From: Caldilineaceae bacterium
Lineage (GTDB): Bacteria; Chloroflexota; Anaerolineae; Caldilineales; Caldilineaceae
DNA length: 64,000 nt
Reading direction: 5' to 3'
Assembly: GCA_022842065.1 (NCBI GenBank)
Contig: JALHQH010000001.1
Location: forward strand, 186,001-250,000
Shown: positions 26,905 through 35,764 of the stretch, piece by piece
How positions within the stretch are numbered: the stretch's first letter is position 1
How the letters are laid out: every line of letters begins with the position of its first letter
Notes under the pieces: generated by a model
What the model was told of the DNA's origin: nothing
The model's database searches: none
Seen by the model: only the letters and a program-made list of their open reading frames with translations
Program-made: the position numbers and the translations under genes

Positions 26905-27117
26905 ATGCAGCAGCCCGCTGACCAGGCAGCCAAGGCAATTGACAATGCGGATGTTAACAATGCGGATGATGACAGCGCCGCGCCCACCGTCACCCCAGAA
27001 TTGGTGCGCGTCATCGCCGACAAGGTCTATGCGCTCTGGTTGAAGGATCTACAAACTGAACGTGATCGCCTTGGTCAGCACGCGTCGTCACGGTTTTATT
27101 ACCAGCGGGGGCGTTGA
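26905..27117 (+). CDS. Small eCIS operon protein of unknown function
   Basis: 70 aa, behind AAGGAGAG. The first 28 residues are acidic and disordered; residues 29-60 form one amphipathic helix (TPELVRVIADKVYALWLKDLQ) followed by a basic end (RFYYQRGR). The helix resembles short proteins seen between the two tube genes of other eCIS clusters. The stop overlaps the next start (TGATG), so it is embedded in the operon and very likely translated. Function unknown. Confidence 0.65.
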   Translation: MQQPADQAAKAIDNADVNNADDDSAAPTVTPELVRVIADKVYALWLKDLQTERDRLGQHASSRFYYQRGR

Positions 27118-27620
27118 TGGCAGCCGAAAATGTGCAGATCGCGTCGATGGCGCAGATCCTACAGGAAACCCATGTCGCCTTTCGTTATGTGGTGGAAATT
27201 GCGGGCATCGCCGTTGGGGCTTTTACTGAATGCACGCTCCCTGTGCTCGAGTTGGAGGTAGAAGAGCTGAAGGAAGGGGGCTTAAACAGCTACGTGCATC
27301 TTTTGCCAGGGCGGCGTAAGGCGACGCGGCTCACCCTAAAAAATGGTTTGGGTAAAGGGGGGCTGGTCGATTGGTGTCTGCGCTCGCTACAAGAAGAAAA
27401 AGCCGAATTACCCACCAAAATTGAGACCAAAACCGTTGTGGTGACGTTGCGCGATGCACGTGGCGAGAAGCCAATCTGCTCCTGGCATCTCCACCACGTC
27501 TATCCGATCAAATGGACGGCACCCCAGTTACAGGCAGATAGCAATGCCATTGCCATCCAGACCATTGAGTTCGCCTGTGGGCTAGTCGAAGTTGAAGTTG
27601 GCGAACCGATTACCGATTAA
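27117..27620 (+). CDS. eCIS second tube protein (Afp5/Pvc5-like)
   Basis: 167 aa from ATG 27117 (a TTG lies immediately before). It is a gp19-like tube protein: AFRYVVEIAGIAVGAFTECTLPVLELEVEEL, GRRKATRLTLKNGLGKGGLVDWCLRSL, WHLHHVYPIKWTAPQLQADSNAIAIQTIEFACG. It is more diverged than the first copy and probably forms the tube layer nearest the baseplate, as the distinct tube paralogues of antifeeding prophage and PVC particles do. Coupled by overlap to the preceding small gene. Confidence 0.88.
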   Translation: MAAENVQIASMAQILQETHVAFRYVVEIAGIAVGAFTECTLPVLELEVEELKEGGLNSYVHLLPGRRKATRLTLKNGLGKGGLVDWCLRSLQEEKAELPTKIETKTVVVTLRDARGEKPICSWHLHHVYPIKWTAPQLQADSNAIAIQTIEFACGLVEVEVGEPITD

Positions 27621-27647
27621 GCGTATGCTGATACCGAGCCAGAACCG

Positions 27648-30170
27648 ATGATCATGTTGACCAAGCAGCAAACGACAAACAATAATCCATTGATTCGCCG
27701 TGTCCGCCGCCATGCCGCGCTCGCCACGCTTTTTCGTTCACCAGTGAGCATCGCGCACGGTCACCAGCGTGCACCGGCACCCCTGATCGTCGGCCAAATC
27801 AACCAGCAGCGCGCGCAACCGATCACGCCAACAGCGCCGGCGCCATTCACCGATCAGGTGCCATTGCCGGAAACGTTGGAAACATCTGGCCCATTGGACA
27901 ATGGGTTGGCCGCGTCGCAGCCGGCGGCCCCAGTTGTACCAGTTGCGGCACAAACAGCCGCTTTCGACGCAGGTGTGGTTCAGACCTTATCCATCCTGCC
28001 TCAGCCAAGGGAAATGCGCACGCTGCCGGTTGCCAATACGGCCCAGGTACCACAACAGCGCGATCCACTGTCAGTTGGCGCGCCAGTAATGGTTCCCGCC
28101 ATGCCACAGGTGATGACACCGCGGCACTCACCCCAAAACGAGAGCACTACGCCATTACCCATGCCCGTTAGCTCGCTCGTAACAACCCCTAGCTTCCAGC
28201 TAACACCACCAGCGGACGCGACGACAGTCGCCCCACCACCGGTACCGCGCCCGCTATCGGTAGCGCGTCCGGGCACAACCAGCAGCCCTGTTGCGCCGAA
28301 CGTATTCTCGGCCATTGGCGCGCAACCGGCACCACTACAACGCCAACAGGTCGACACACCACCGGCGGCACCGGCCGTGATGGCTGACACACGCTTGCCG
28401 TCGCCAACAGCAGCCTCACCAACCGAGCGGACAGCAGCGCCAACGCCGGTTGCTACTGGTGAAGATAGGGGCTGGAATCGTCTCCAAAACGCGCTACAGA
28501 AATATCGGACGCTCGAGGCGGCGGATGCCTTGCCACAGCGCAGTGCGGCCACGACCAACCCATCGCCCCTTATGCGCAGGGCAATGCCGCCGACCGTTGC
28601 ACGCTATCGTGATCAGCCGGACCGCGATCAACTGGACCGCGGTCAGCCGGACCGTAAAATAGAGAGAACGCCGCCGTTGGATGGGGCAACTCTCCCACCA
28701 ATTGAGCGCAGTGCGCCGCTCGAAACGTTCGAGAGCAGTGCGCCACTCGAAACTATTGAAAATACCAGCAACCGCCAGGGCGCGGTCGCCACAACGGATG
28801 CACAGCCGACGGTTGCGCCCCCCGCGCTCGCGCCGACAGCCCTGGTGAGCACGGCACCTCAAAGCGCAACTCAACAGCAAAGTGTACCGGTTGCGGCGAC
28901 CGTCCAGAGAAGCACGACAGAAATCGGGGAGAACGAGCCCAGCGCCGCGACAGTGGCTGCCCTGGTCGGTGCAGTGCCGGCCATACGCCGCGCACACGCA
29001 ACCGACAGACCAGTGGCAAGCACGCCCGCGGCTGATCAGGTACCATCACCTGTCGTGGGCGAGCCGCTCGCCACAACAGCAACTGAACAGGGCACACCGG
29101 CCACTGATCGTGTGGCGGTCAGTGCAGGCACCACTGCCGCGCCAAGTACGCAGATTGCGTCACAACCAACAAACACAAGCCAAGCGCCACAGCCAATCGA
29201 GACACCTGCGCCGCTTGCAGCAACAGCCGCGGCTGCCACAGCCAATCTTGCGCCGCAGCCATTGCCGTTACAAGCCGTTTGGTCAGTCCAACGCACGGCT
29301 ACAGCTAGTCCGGATGTGGCGGCCGGCACGCACAGCGAAACGACAGGCTATGTTGACAGCAGCGTACCCTTCTCATCGCTGCCGTCCCTGAGCAATACAG
29401 TGCGCCGGCAATTAGAACAGACACAGACGGCTCAGCCGACCGAGGCCAAGATCGACATCATTACACCGCGTCGCCCTCGGCCGCTGCCGCTGCCGATACC
29501 GCTGGCGGCAGCAGCGGCGCAACCAACCGTACAACGCGCTGTTGCCGCCCCAACGGTCGAACAGACCGCGCCCGGTGAAGGGGTACCGTCGCTCGTCGCG
29601 ACTGCGGTCGGGCCGCTGCCGGCCGATCTGTGGCAGCTATTGGGTGAACCGCCACCACAGGCCGGGACGCGACAACAAGCGACCACCAGCTCACTGCCCA
29701 TGCAACGCCAACTGCACGAGACCGCTGCGCCGGCAGTACGGCAGACGGTAGCAGGCGAACAGCAGGACACTGAGCAGCCGGCAATGCAAAAAAGCCAAGT
29801 GATCAGCGCACCGCTGGTTGTGCCGGCAGTGCAGGCTAGCACCTGGCCAACGGTGACGCCACCCGCCCTCCCCTATTTTGACGACACACAACGATTGCCT
29901 GATGACCAGCAACCACTGTCCCAGGCAATCGTTGCACCACCGACCGCAGCGACCCAGCCGGTGCCAGTGTCAGCCCCAGGGCTAGAACAGGCAATCGAGC
30001 CGCCCAGCCAGGTGCCGGTACAGCGGGAAATGAGCGGGCAGCCACCAACCAACCAGGGACAAGCTGCCGTAGAAACGACACCGGCTCCCCCTGCAGCGGC
30101 AGCCCCCGCAGCGCCAACAGCGGCAGCAGGTAAAAAAAAACGGCAGCGGCGCTCGACATCGACGCCATAG
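27648..30170 (+). CDS. Large intrinsically disordered Pro/Ala/Thr/Gln-rich protein
   Basis: 840 aa, ATG 27648. Only the first 45 residues look structured (NPLIRRVRRHAALATLFRSPVSI). The rest is low-complexity Pro, Ala, Thr, Gln and Val with many short VQR/MQRQ/PLQRQ pieces and duplicated phrases such as SAPLETFESSAPLETIE; it ends in a basic tail (GKKKRQRRSTS). No domain is recognised. It is in frame with, and 27 bases behind, the second tube gene, and precedes the LysM baseplate gene, so it is part of the structural operon. The high GC third positions and intact frame over 2.5 kb argue for a real gene. Possible roles: flexible linker, tube-lumen filler or length-setting protein. None is shown. 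Confidence 0.7.
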   Translation: MIMLTKQQTTNNNPLIRRVRRHAALATLFRSPVSIAHGHQRAPAPLIVGQINQQRAQPITPTAPAPFTDQVPLPETLETSGPLDNGLAASQPAAPVVPVAAQTAAFDAGVVQTLSILPQPREMRTLPVANTAQVPQQRDPLSVGAPVMVPAMPQVMTPRHSPQNESTTPLPMPVSSLVTTPSFQLTPPADATTVAPPPVPRPLSVARPGTTSSPVAPNVFSAIGAQPAPLQRQQVDTPPAAPAVMADTRLPSPTAASPTERTAAPTPVATGEDRGWNRLQNALQKYRTLEAADALPQRSAATTNPSPLMRRAMPPTVARYRDQPDRDQLDRGQPDRKIERTPPLDGATLPPIERSAPLETFESSAPLETIENTSNRQGAVATTDAQPTVAPPALAPTALVSTAPQSATQQQSVPVAATVQRSTTEIGENEPSAATVAALVGAVPAIRRAHATDRPVASTPAADQVPSPVVGEPLATTATEQGTPATDRVAVSAGTTAAPSTQIASQPTNTSQAPQPIETPAPLAATAAAATANLAPQPLPLQAVWSVQRTATASPDVAAGTHSETTGYVDSSVPFSSLPSLSNTVRRQLEQTQTAQPTEAKIDIITPRRPRPLPLPIPLAAAAAQPTVQRAVAAPTVEQTAPGEGVPSLVATAVGPLPADLWQLLGEPPPQAGTRQQATTSSLPMQRQLHETAAPAVRQTVAGEQQDTEQPAMQKSQVISAPLVVPAVQASTWPTVTPPALPYFDDTQRLPDDQQPLSQAIVAPPTAATQPVPVSAPGLEQAIEPPSQVPVQREMSGQPPTNQGQAAVETTPAPPAAAAPAAPTAAAGKKKRQRRSTSTP

Positions 30171-30307
30171 CACGCCAGGTCTACGCCAGATTGCAGCATA
30201 AGTTGACCATTGAAAGCGAACGGCTGCGGCCACAGCGCTAACCCGCCGGTATTTTCTCACAATCAAGTTAACGTCTAACCGTACACGTTCCAACACAGGC
30301 CAAACCG

Positions 30308-31054
30308 ATGCCCATTCGTAACGATATTCTTAACCGCTTACCACAAAGCGAACCCAAAACGGCGCTTAGCCAATTGACGGCCGCGCGCATTTTGGAAGTC
30401 GACGAAAAAGGCCATTATAACAACGGCATGGTGGTCGATTGTATGTTCAATCCCTATGAATATACCGTCTCTAAATCAAATTCGTTTACCGAGCAAAAAT
30501 CTGCCAATGGCAGTGATTCGCCCAAAGCCGAGCTCTCACAATCCGGTGCGCAAACACTCAAACTCAATCTATTTTTTGATACCACCCATATTACTGATGT
30601 GGCCAAACGCAACGTGACCCTGATCACAAACGAGTTATGGAAGTTCATGAGTGTCAAAACGGCCCAGGCCAACAAAAACAAGCAGAACCCGCAGCAGAAG
30701 TCGGAAGTGCCCTTGGTGGCCTTTCATTGGGGCGTCTTTTATTTTGTAGCCTATATCACAAGCATGTCCCAACAGTTTACACTCTTTACGGCCGATGGCA
30801 CCCCGGTGCGTGCGAAGGTCGATGTCACCTTTACCCAATATGCCGACCTGGATGACTATCCCAAACAAAACCCGACTTCTGGGGATGGCCCGATTCAGCG
30901 CATTTGGCGTGTCACCGCCGGTGATCGGCTGGATCTGATCGCCGCGCAGGTCTACAAAGATGCCACCCAATGGCGCAAGATTGCCGACCAGAACAAGTTG
31001 GTCAATCCCTTAGCGTTACGTCCAGGACAAATGTTGCAGATTCCTTATGAGTAG
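30308..31054 (+). CDS. eCIS tube-baseplate adaptor with LysM domain (Afp7/Pvc7-like)
   Basis: 248 aa. The N-terminal domain has VVDCMFNPYEYTVSKSNSFTEQ, the contractile-injection-system tube-initiator pattern, followed by LKLNLFFDTT and PLVAFHWGVFYFVAYITSMSQQFTLF. The C-terminus (about 197-248) is a LysM-type motif, WRVTAGDRLDLIAAQVYKDATQWRKIADQNKL...LRPGQMLQIP, as in phage gp53-like baseplate adaptors. It should link the first tube ring to the spike. A short overlapping frame at 31047 is not a gene. Confidence 0.93.
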   Translation: MPIRNDILNRLPQSEPKTALSQLTAARILEVDEKGHYNNGMVVDCMFNPYEYTVSKSNSFTEQKSANGSDSPKAELSQSGAQTLKLNLFFDTTHITDVAKRNVTLITNELWKFMSVKTAQANKNKQNPQQKSEVPLVAFHWGVFYFVAYITSMSQQFTLFTADGTPVRAKVDVTFTQYADLDDYPKQNPTSGDGPIQRIWRVTAGDRLDLIAAQVYKDATQWRKIADQNKLVNPLALRPGQMLQIPYE

Positions 31055-31084
31055 TGCGATCAGTCGCGCGGATTTGATGACCCT

Positions 31085-32848
31085 ATGCCTAATCAGACGA
31101 TTGTTAGCCACCTTTACCTCAGTGTTGACGGCACGCCGGTTGGCGAGGAAGTGTTGCGCCAGATCCTCGAAGTCACCGTCGATCAACATGTTCACCTGCC
31201 GGGTATGTTTACCCTACGGCTGGCGGATCCCGATTTAGTGCTGCTCGACCGCGGCCTGTTTGATCTAACCAAGGTGGTGGAGATCGCCGGCCACGATCAA
31301 AAGCAGCAGCGGCTGATTCTGATGGTGGGGGAAGTGACAGCGTTGGAACCAACCTTTGGCGAAGGCATGATCGCTGAACTGGTAGTGCGCGGGTATGACC
31401 GTTTGCATCGGCTCTATCGTGAAGTGAAAAGCAAAACTTATCTCAACATCAAAGATAGTGATCTGGCCACCCAGATCGCCAAGGCAGCTGGGCTGACAGC
31501 AGAAGTGGAAACGACCCGTACCGTCTATGATCACCTTTATCAACATAACCAATCCGATTTAAATTTCCTGATGGAACGGGCCTGGCGGATTGGCTATGAA
31601 TGTTTTGTCACGGACAAACAACTCTTTTTTCGTAAGCCAACCACCAGTGGCGCGCCAATCACCCTGACCTGGGGCGATGAACTGGTGACCTTCCAGCCGC
31701 GGCTGACGCTGGCTGAGCAAGTGACAGAGGTCGTCGTGCGCGGTTGGGATATCCGCAAGAAGAGTCCCATTGTCGGCCGGGCCGCACAGGGTCAGCTCTA
31801 TCCCCAATTTGCGGATGACCAGGCCCAGGATGGCGGTGCGCTGGCCCCGCAACTCGGTAGCAGCAAACTTGTCCTGGTTGATCAGCCGGTAGTGAGTCAG
31901 GCCGAAGCCGATATTTTGGCCGCGGCACGGCTGGACGAATTGAGCGGGAGCTTTATTGAAGCCGAGGGCATGGCATTTCGACGGCCCGAAATCAGCGCCG
32001 GTCGGCTGGTCAAGTTAGTCGGCTTGGGGAAACGGTTTAGTGCGACCTATCTAGTCACCAGCCTCACCCATACCTACACCAACAGCGGTTTTCTGACTAA
32101 CTTTCGCATCTCGGGAACGCGCACGGGGCTACTACTGGATCAATTACAGGCCCACAACCGCGTAACGCGGCAGGCCGGCCCAGCCGCAGCCATTGTCACC
32201 AATACGGATGACCCTAATGGCTGGGGACGCGTCAAAGTGAAATATCCCTGGCTGTCGGAGCAAGAGGAGAGTGACTGGATGCGCGTGGCGAGTGCCGGGG
32301 CCGGACCGGGGGCCGGCTTTTGTACGACACCAGCCGTCGATGACGAGGTGTTGGTTGCTTTTGTGCATGGCGATTTTAATCGGCCCGTCTTGCTTGGCAA
32401 TCTATGGAATGGACAGGATGCCATTCCCGCGCCGACAGCCAACGCCCCTAGCGGTGAAAAACCGTTGGTGCGCACCTGGTCGTCGCGCACAGGGCACCAA
32501 ATCACCATCTATGATAATGCCGAAAACAAAATTGAGGTTAAAACCAAAGCCGGCCATTGCCTGATCCTCAGCGATGCCGACCGCAAAATTACCCTGATCA
32601 CCCAAGGGCAACTGGAAATCACACTGGATGATAGTGGCAAAGAGATTATGGTTAAATCAACTGGCAAGGTGACGCTGCAAGCCGGCAATGAGCTTGCGAT
32701 TGAAGCCACCGGCAACATGAGTCTATCCGCCGGCGGCAATTTTGATCTGCAAGCGCGCGGCAATGTACAGATTCAAGCGACCGGCCGCGCCAGCGTTGGG
32801 GCCGCTGCAATGGTGGCCCTCCAAGCGCCGCAAATCAGTTTAGGGTAA
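31085..32848 (+). CDS. eCIS spike protein, VgrG/gp27-gp5-like (Afp8/Pvc8)
   Basis: 587 aa. The first 360 residues correspond to the gp27/phage late control D hub: LSVDGTPVGEEVLRQILEVTVDQ, YDRLHRLYREVKSKTYLNIKDSDLATQIAKAAGL, and YDHLYQHNQSDLNFLMERAWRIGYE. Residues about 372-440 are the gp5-type OB fold (DDPNGWGRVKVKYPWL, SAGAGPGAGFCTTPAVDDEVLVAFVHGDFNRPVLLGNLWNG). The tail is a triple-stranded beta-helix spike made of short repeats (GNMSLSAGGNFDLQARG, NVQIQATG). It should form the central membrane-piercing spike. Confidence 0.95.
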   Translation: MPNQTIVSHLYLSVDGTPVGEEVLRQILEVTVDQHVHLPGMFTLRLADPDLVLLDRGLFDLTKVVEIAGHDQKQQRLILMVGEVTALEPTFGEGMIAELVVRGYDRLHRLYREVKSKTYLNIKDSDLATQIAKAAGLTAEVETTRTVYDHLYQHNQSDLNFLMERAWRIGYECFVTDKQLFFRKPTTSGAPITLTWGDELVTFQPRLTLAEQVTEVVVRGWDIRKKSPIVGRAAQGQLYPQFADDQAQDGGALAPQLGSSKLVLVDQPVVSQAEADILAAARLDELSGSFIEAEGMAFRRPEISAGRLVKLVGLGKRFSATYLVTSLTHTYTNSGFLTNFRISGTRTGLLLDQLQAHNRVTRQAGPAAAIVTNTDDPNGWGRVKVKYPWLSEQEESDWMRVASAGAGPGAGFCTTPAVDDEVLVAFVHGDFNRPVLLGNLWNGQDAIPAPTANAPSGEKPLVRTWSSRTGHQITIYDNAENKIEVKTKAGHCLILSDADRKITLITQGQLEITLDDSGKEIMVKSTGKVTLQAGNELAIEATGNMSLSAGGNFDLQARGNVQIQATGRASVGAAAMVALQAPQISLG

Positions 32849-32865
32849 GGAAGGAAGCACAACCG

Positions 32866-33255
32866 ATGGCTTTACAAATTGTCAATGGTGCTACCCTGCA
32901 ATGCAGTTTCGGCACCACACCAAGTAATTTGGTCATTACGCCCGAAAAACAAGTAGGCAGCGGCAGCACTGCGGCCGCATCGATTATGGATCACCTACCC
33001 ATGAAGAATGTGATGCCCTTTGGGCTTTGTATCACCGTCTCCAATCCCCAAGTGGCGGCGGCAACCAGTGCAGCATTGGGCACCTTAACCCCCCAGCCCT
33101 GTCTACCGGTAACCACACAGCCGTGGGTTCCTGGTTCGCCCACCGTAACCATCCGCAGCCAGCCGGCCCTCAACACTGGCTCCACCTGCATGTGCCAATG
33201 GGGCGGGGTAATTACGATTACAGCCCCTGGCCAGACGAAAGTGACAGTACCCTAA
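32866..33255 (+). CDS. PAAR-like spike tip protein (DUF4280)
   Basis: 129 aa, with AAGGAAGG upstream. DUF4280 features: VNGATLQCSFGTTPSNLVI, AASIMDHLPMKNVMPFGLC, ALGTLTPQPCLPVTTQPWVPGSPTVTI, and CMCQWGGVITITAPG. Four conserved cysteines could bind a metal at the cone tip. DUF4280 proteins take the PAAR position, sharpening the VgrG-like spike encoded just before. Its stop overlaps the start of the gp25 gene (TAATG). Confidence 0.93.
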   Translation: MALQIVNGATLQCSFGTTPSNLVITPEKQVGSGSTAAASIMDHLPMKNVMPFGLCITVSNPQVAAATSAALGTLTPQPCLPVTTQPWVPGSPTVTIRSQPALNTGSTCMCQWGGVITITAPGQTKVTVP

Positions 33256-33665
33256 TGAATACAACAGGGCAGCAGGCGCTGATTGGTCGCGGCTGGGCTT
33301 TCCCACCCCAGATCGGCCCCCATGGCAGTCTGGCATTGACTTCGCCCGAAACCGAGATCGCACAGGCGATTGCGATCATTTTGACGACTGCGCCCGGCGA
33401 ACGAGTGATGCGGCCCAACTTTGGTTGCCGCCTCAATGAACTGCTCTTTGCTTCGATGAACACCGAGACGCTGGCGCTGGCACGGCGCTATGTCGAAGAG
33501 GCACTTACCATGTGGGAGCCACGCATCAACCTGGTCAATCTGTCGATCACCACCAGCGATGCCATGTACGAGGGCTGTCTGCTGATTGAGATGGAGTATG
33601 AAATTAAAACCACGCGGGATCGGCGTACGCTGGTCTATCCCTTTTATTTGATTCCGGAAGATTAA
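33255..33665 (+). CDS. Baseplate wedge protein, GPW/gp25 family
   Basis: 136 aa when started at the ATG at 33255, inside the stop of the PAAR-like gene; the longer frame from 33027 overlaps that gene and is not credible. The family signature is GRGWAFPPQIGPHGSLALTSPETEIAQAIAIILTTAPGERVMRPNFGCRLNELLF (read in parts), then LVNLSITTSDAMYEGCLLIEMEYEI. gp25 sits at the core of the baseplate wedge and starts sheath polymerisation. Confidence 0.95.
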   Translation: MNTTGQQALIGRGWAFPPQIGPHGSLALTSPETEIAQAIAIILTTAPGERVMRPNFGCRLNELLFASMNTETLALARRYVEEALTMWEPRINLVNLSITTSDAMYEGCLLIEMEYEIKTTRDRRTLVYPFYLIPED

Positions 33666-33666
33666 T

Positions 33667-35763
33667 ATGTCGTTTCAGCCACCTGTCTTGGATGACCGCA
33701 CTTTTCAACAGATCGTTGACGAAGTCCGCAAACGGATTCCACTCTACTGTCCGGAATGGACCGATCATAACCTCAGTGATCCGGGGATTACCCTGATCGA
33801 ACTCTTTGCGTGGATGACGGAACTCTTAATCTACCGGCTGAATCAAGTGCCGGAGTTGCACTATATTAAGTTTGCTGAACTATTAGGGGTACAACGAGCG
33901 TCACCACGTGCGGCGTTCACCCGTATGACCTTCTGGTTAACGCGACCGCTAACCCATCTAGTTGATCCGGATGACAGTGGTTTATTGATTGCCAAACATA
34001 CACAGGTTTCGACGACACAAACCGAAGTGACCGAACCGATTATCTTTACAACCGACAAAGAATTTGTGATCCATGCCCCGCGTTTTCAGCAACTGGTGGT
34101 GCAACGACAGGGAACCAAACCCGTTCTACCGGGCAATCAATGGCGACCATTATCGGCGCTGGAGGTACAAAGTCTACGCGATGGCACTGACTCACTGCCC
34201 CTGTTTTCCGACGAGCCACAGGTGGATGATGCTGTCTACTTTGGTTTTGCCAATAATCTCAGCCATCATGTCATCCGCTTTGAGCTAAATTTTGATGAAA
34301 AAGCCGGCATTGGCATCAATGTCAAACATCCCCCTTATCACTGGGAAATTTACTCAACCCAAGGTAATTATTGGGAACCGGTCGAAGCCGATCCGGATAG
34401 CACACGGGGCATGAATGCCGCTAGCGGCTCCGTCACCTTGCACCTGCCGGAATTAAGATCACATGAACTGGAGGCCGATGCGGTCACGAAACGTCAGTTA
34501 CCCGCACTCTACTGGATCCGGGTGCGGATTAAAGCGATTCTCGACTCGGAAGTAAGAGCCGGCATGCGCAAATATAACAAGACCCCGGAATTGCTCCAAA
34601 TTGTTCAGATCGCGGCGATTGGCTGTGCGATCGCCGCGACCAATGCCAATTATGTGGAGCAGGAACAGCTTGGCGTTAGCGATGGTTCCGCCGGACAACG
34701 GTTCCACCTGAGCAGCCGATCCATCTTGTTGCCCCTCCAGCCCGATGAGCGACTGCGGGTCCAACTACATGAGAAGCAGGTCGAATATTGGACTTGCCAG
34801 CCAGACTTCGCTGCGTCGCATGCGACTTCACGCCACTTTGTGATCGATAGCGAGAGCGGTGAAGTACGTTTTGGGCCGGCCGTGCGCCAACCTAACGGGG
34901 AGATTCATTGTTATGGTGCGATCCCGCCGCGGACAGCCACCTTGTGGTTAGAGCGCTATCGTTATGGAGGTGGTGCCAAAGGTAATTTGCCAAAGAAGGT
35001 AATCAATATTCTACGCAGTTCGATTCCTTATGTGGCCGGGGTTGAAAACCGCGTGGCTGCCACCGGCGGCTTGGATGCACCCGGCGTAGATGAATTGGAA
35101 GTGGCTGTACAACGGCGGTTGCGCACGCGGCGCGTCGCCATTACCCCCGAAGATTTTGAAGCCCATGTCCTAGAACAGTTTGGCAATGAAATCGCCCGGG
35201 TGCGCTGCCTGCCTTTACAAAAAGAGGCCACAGTACAGCAAAAAGATGGTGTGCGGATTCTTGTCATCCCTAAAGTATCAAATAGCGCCAACCAACGCAG
35301 TGGCTATTTGAGCGATGATCAGATCCACGTCAGTGTTGCCTTACAACAGCAGATTGAACGCTATCTGGATAATTTTCGCCTCTTGACCTACCAGATTGTG
35401 GTGAAAAATCCGCGCTATCGCCGGATTGGCATAAAAGGGCAGATCACAGCCTTGCCGGGCACCGATGAGGCCCAGTTGCATGAGCGCATTGTCCAACAGC
35501 TAAATCATTTTCTCAACCCGTTGACTGGGGGCCGTGATGAACGAGGGTGGCCCTTTGCCTTCTCATTAACTGCCTTGGATGTGGAAGAACGCATCAAGAT
35601 GTTGCCGGATGTACAAGGCGTAACACTCGATAACTTTGTGCTGCAAATTGGCGAGCAAAACGAGTCCCACCCCACCCCCTTTCAACTTGAAGCCGAGGAT
35701 ATGGTAGTCGCTGGCGAACACCAGTTTAATATCGTTGCGACAAGTGGCAAGGATCGGAGCTGA
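33667..35763 (+). CDS. Baseplate assembly protein J-like (Afp11-type)
   Basis: 698 aa. The N-terminus has YCPEWTDHNLSDPGITLIELFAWMTELLIYRLNQVPE, the hallmark of putative baseplate assembly proteins of eCIS and related phages. The C-terminal half carries the gpJ/gp6-like region: GLDAPGVDELEVAVQRRLRTRRVAITPEDFE, RVRCLPLQ, VVKNPRYRRIGIKGQI, and LTGGRDERGWPFAFSLTALDVEERIKMLPDV. It builds the main wedge of the baseplate. It is 1 base from the gp25 stop and 1 base from the FHA-gpI start, so the genes are tightly coupled. Confidence 0.93.
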   Translation: MSFQPPVLDDRTFQQIVDEVRKRIPLYCPEWTDHNLSDPGITLIELFAWMTELLIYRLNQVPELHYIKFAELLGVQRASPRAAFTRMTFWLTRPLTHLVDPDDSGLLIAKHTQVSTTQTEVTEPIIFTTDKEFVIHAPRFQQLVVQRQGTKPVLPGNQWRPLSALEVQSLRDGTDSLPLFSDEPQVDDAVYFGFANNLSHHVIRFELNFDEKAGIGINVKHPPYHWEIYSTQGNYWEPVEADPDSTRGMNAASGSVTLHLPELRSHELEADAVTKRQLPALYWIRVRIKAILDSEVRAGMRKYNKTPELLQIVQIAAIGCAIAATNANYVEQEQLGVSDGSAGQRFHLSSRSILLPLQPDERLRVQLHEKQVEYWTCQPDFAASHATSRHFVIDSESGEVRFGPAVRQPNGEIHCYGAIPPRTATLWLERYRYGGGAKGNLPKKVINILRSSIPYVAGVENRVAATGGLDAPGVDELEVAVQRRLRTRRVAITPEDFEAHVLEQFGNEIARVRCLPLQKEATVQQKDGVRILVIPKVSNSANQRSGYLSDDQIHVSVALQQQIERYLDNFRLLTYQIVVKNPRYRRIGIKGQITALPGTDEAQLHERIVQQLNHFLNPLTGGRDERGWPFAFSLTALDVEERIKMLPDVQGVTLDNFVLQIGEQNESHPTPFQLEAEDMVVAGEHQFNIVATSGKDRS

Positions 35764-35764
35764 T

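Noticed and set aside
27738..30296. Many overlapping frames on both strands over the disordered-protein gene
   Set aside because: A GC-rich, low-complexity gene opens other frames by chance; only the plus-strand frame at 27648 is continuous and placed correctly in the operon.
33027..33254. Upstream extension of the gp25 frame
   Set aside because: Lies entirely within the PAAR-like gene; the ATG at 33255 overlapping its stop is the natural start.
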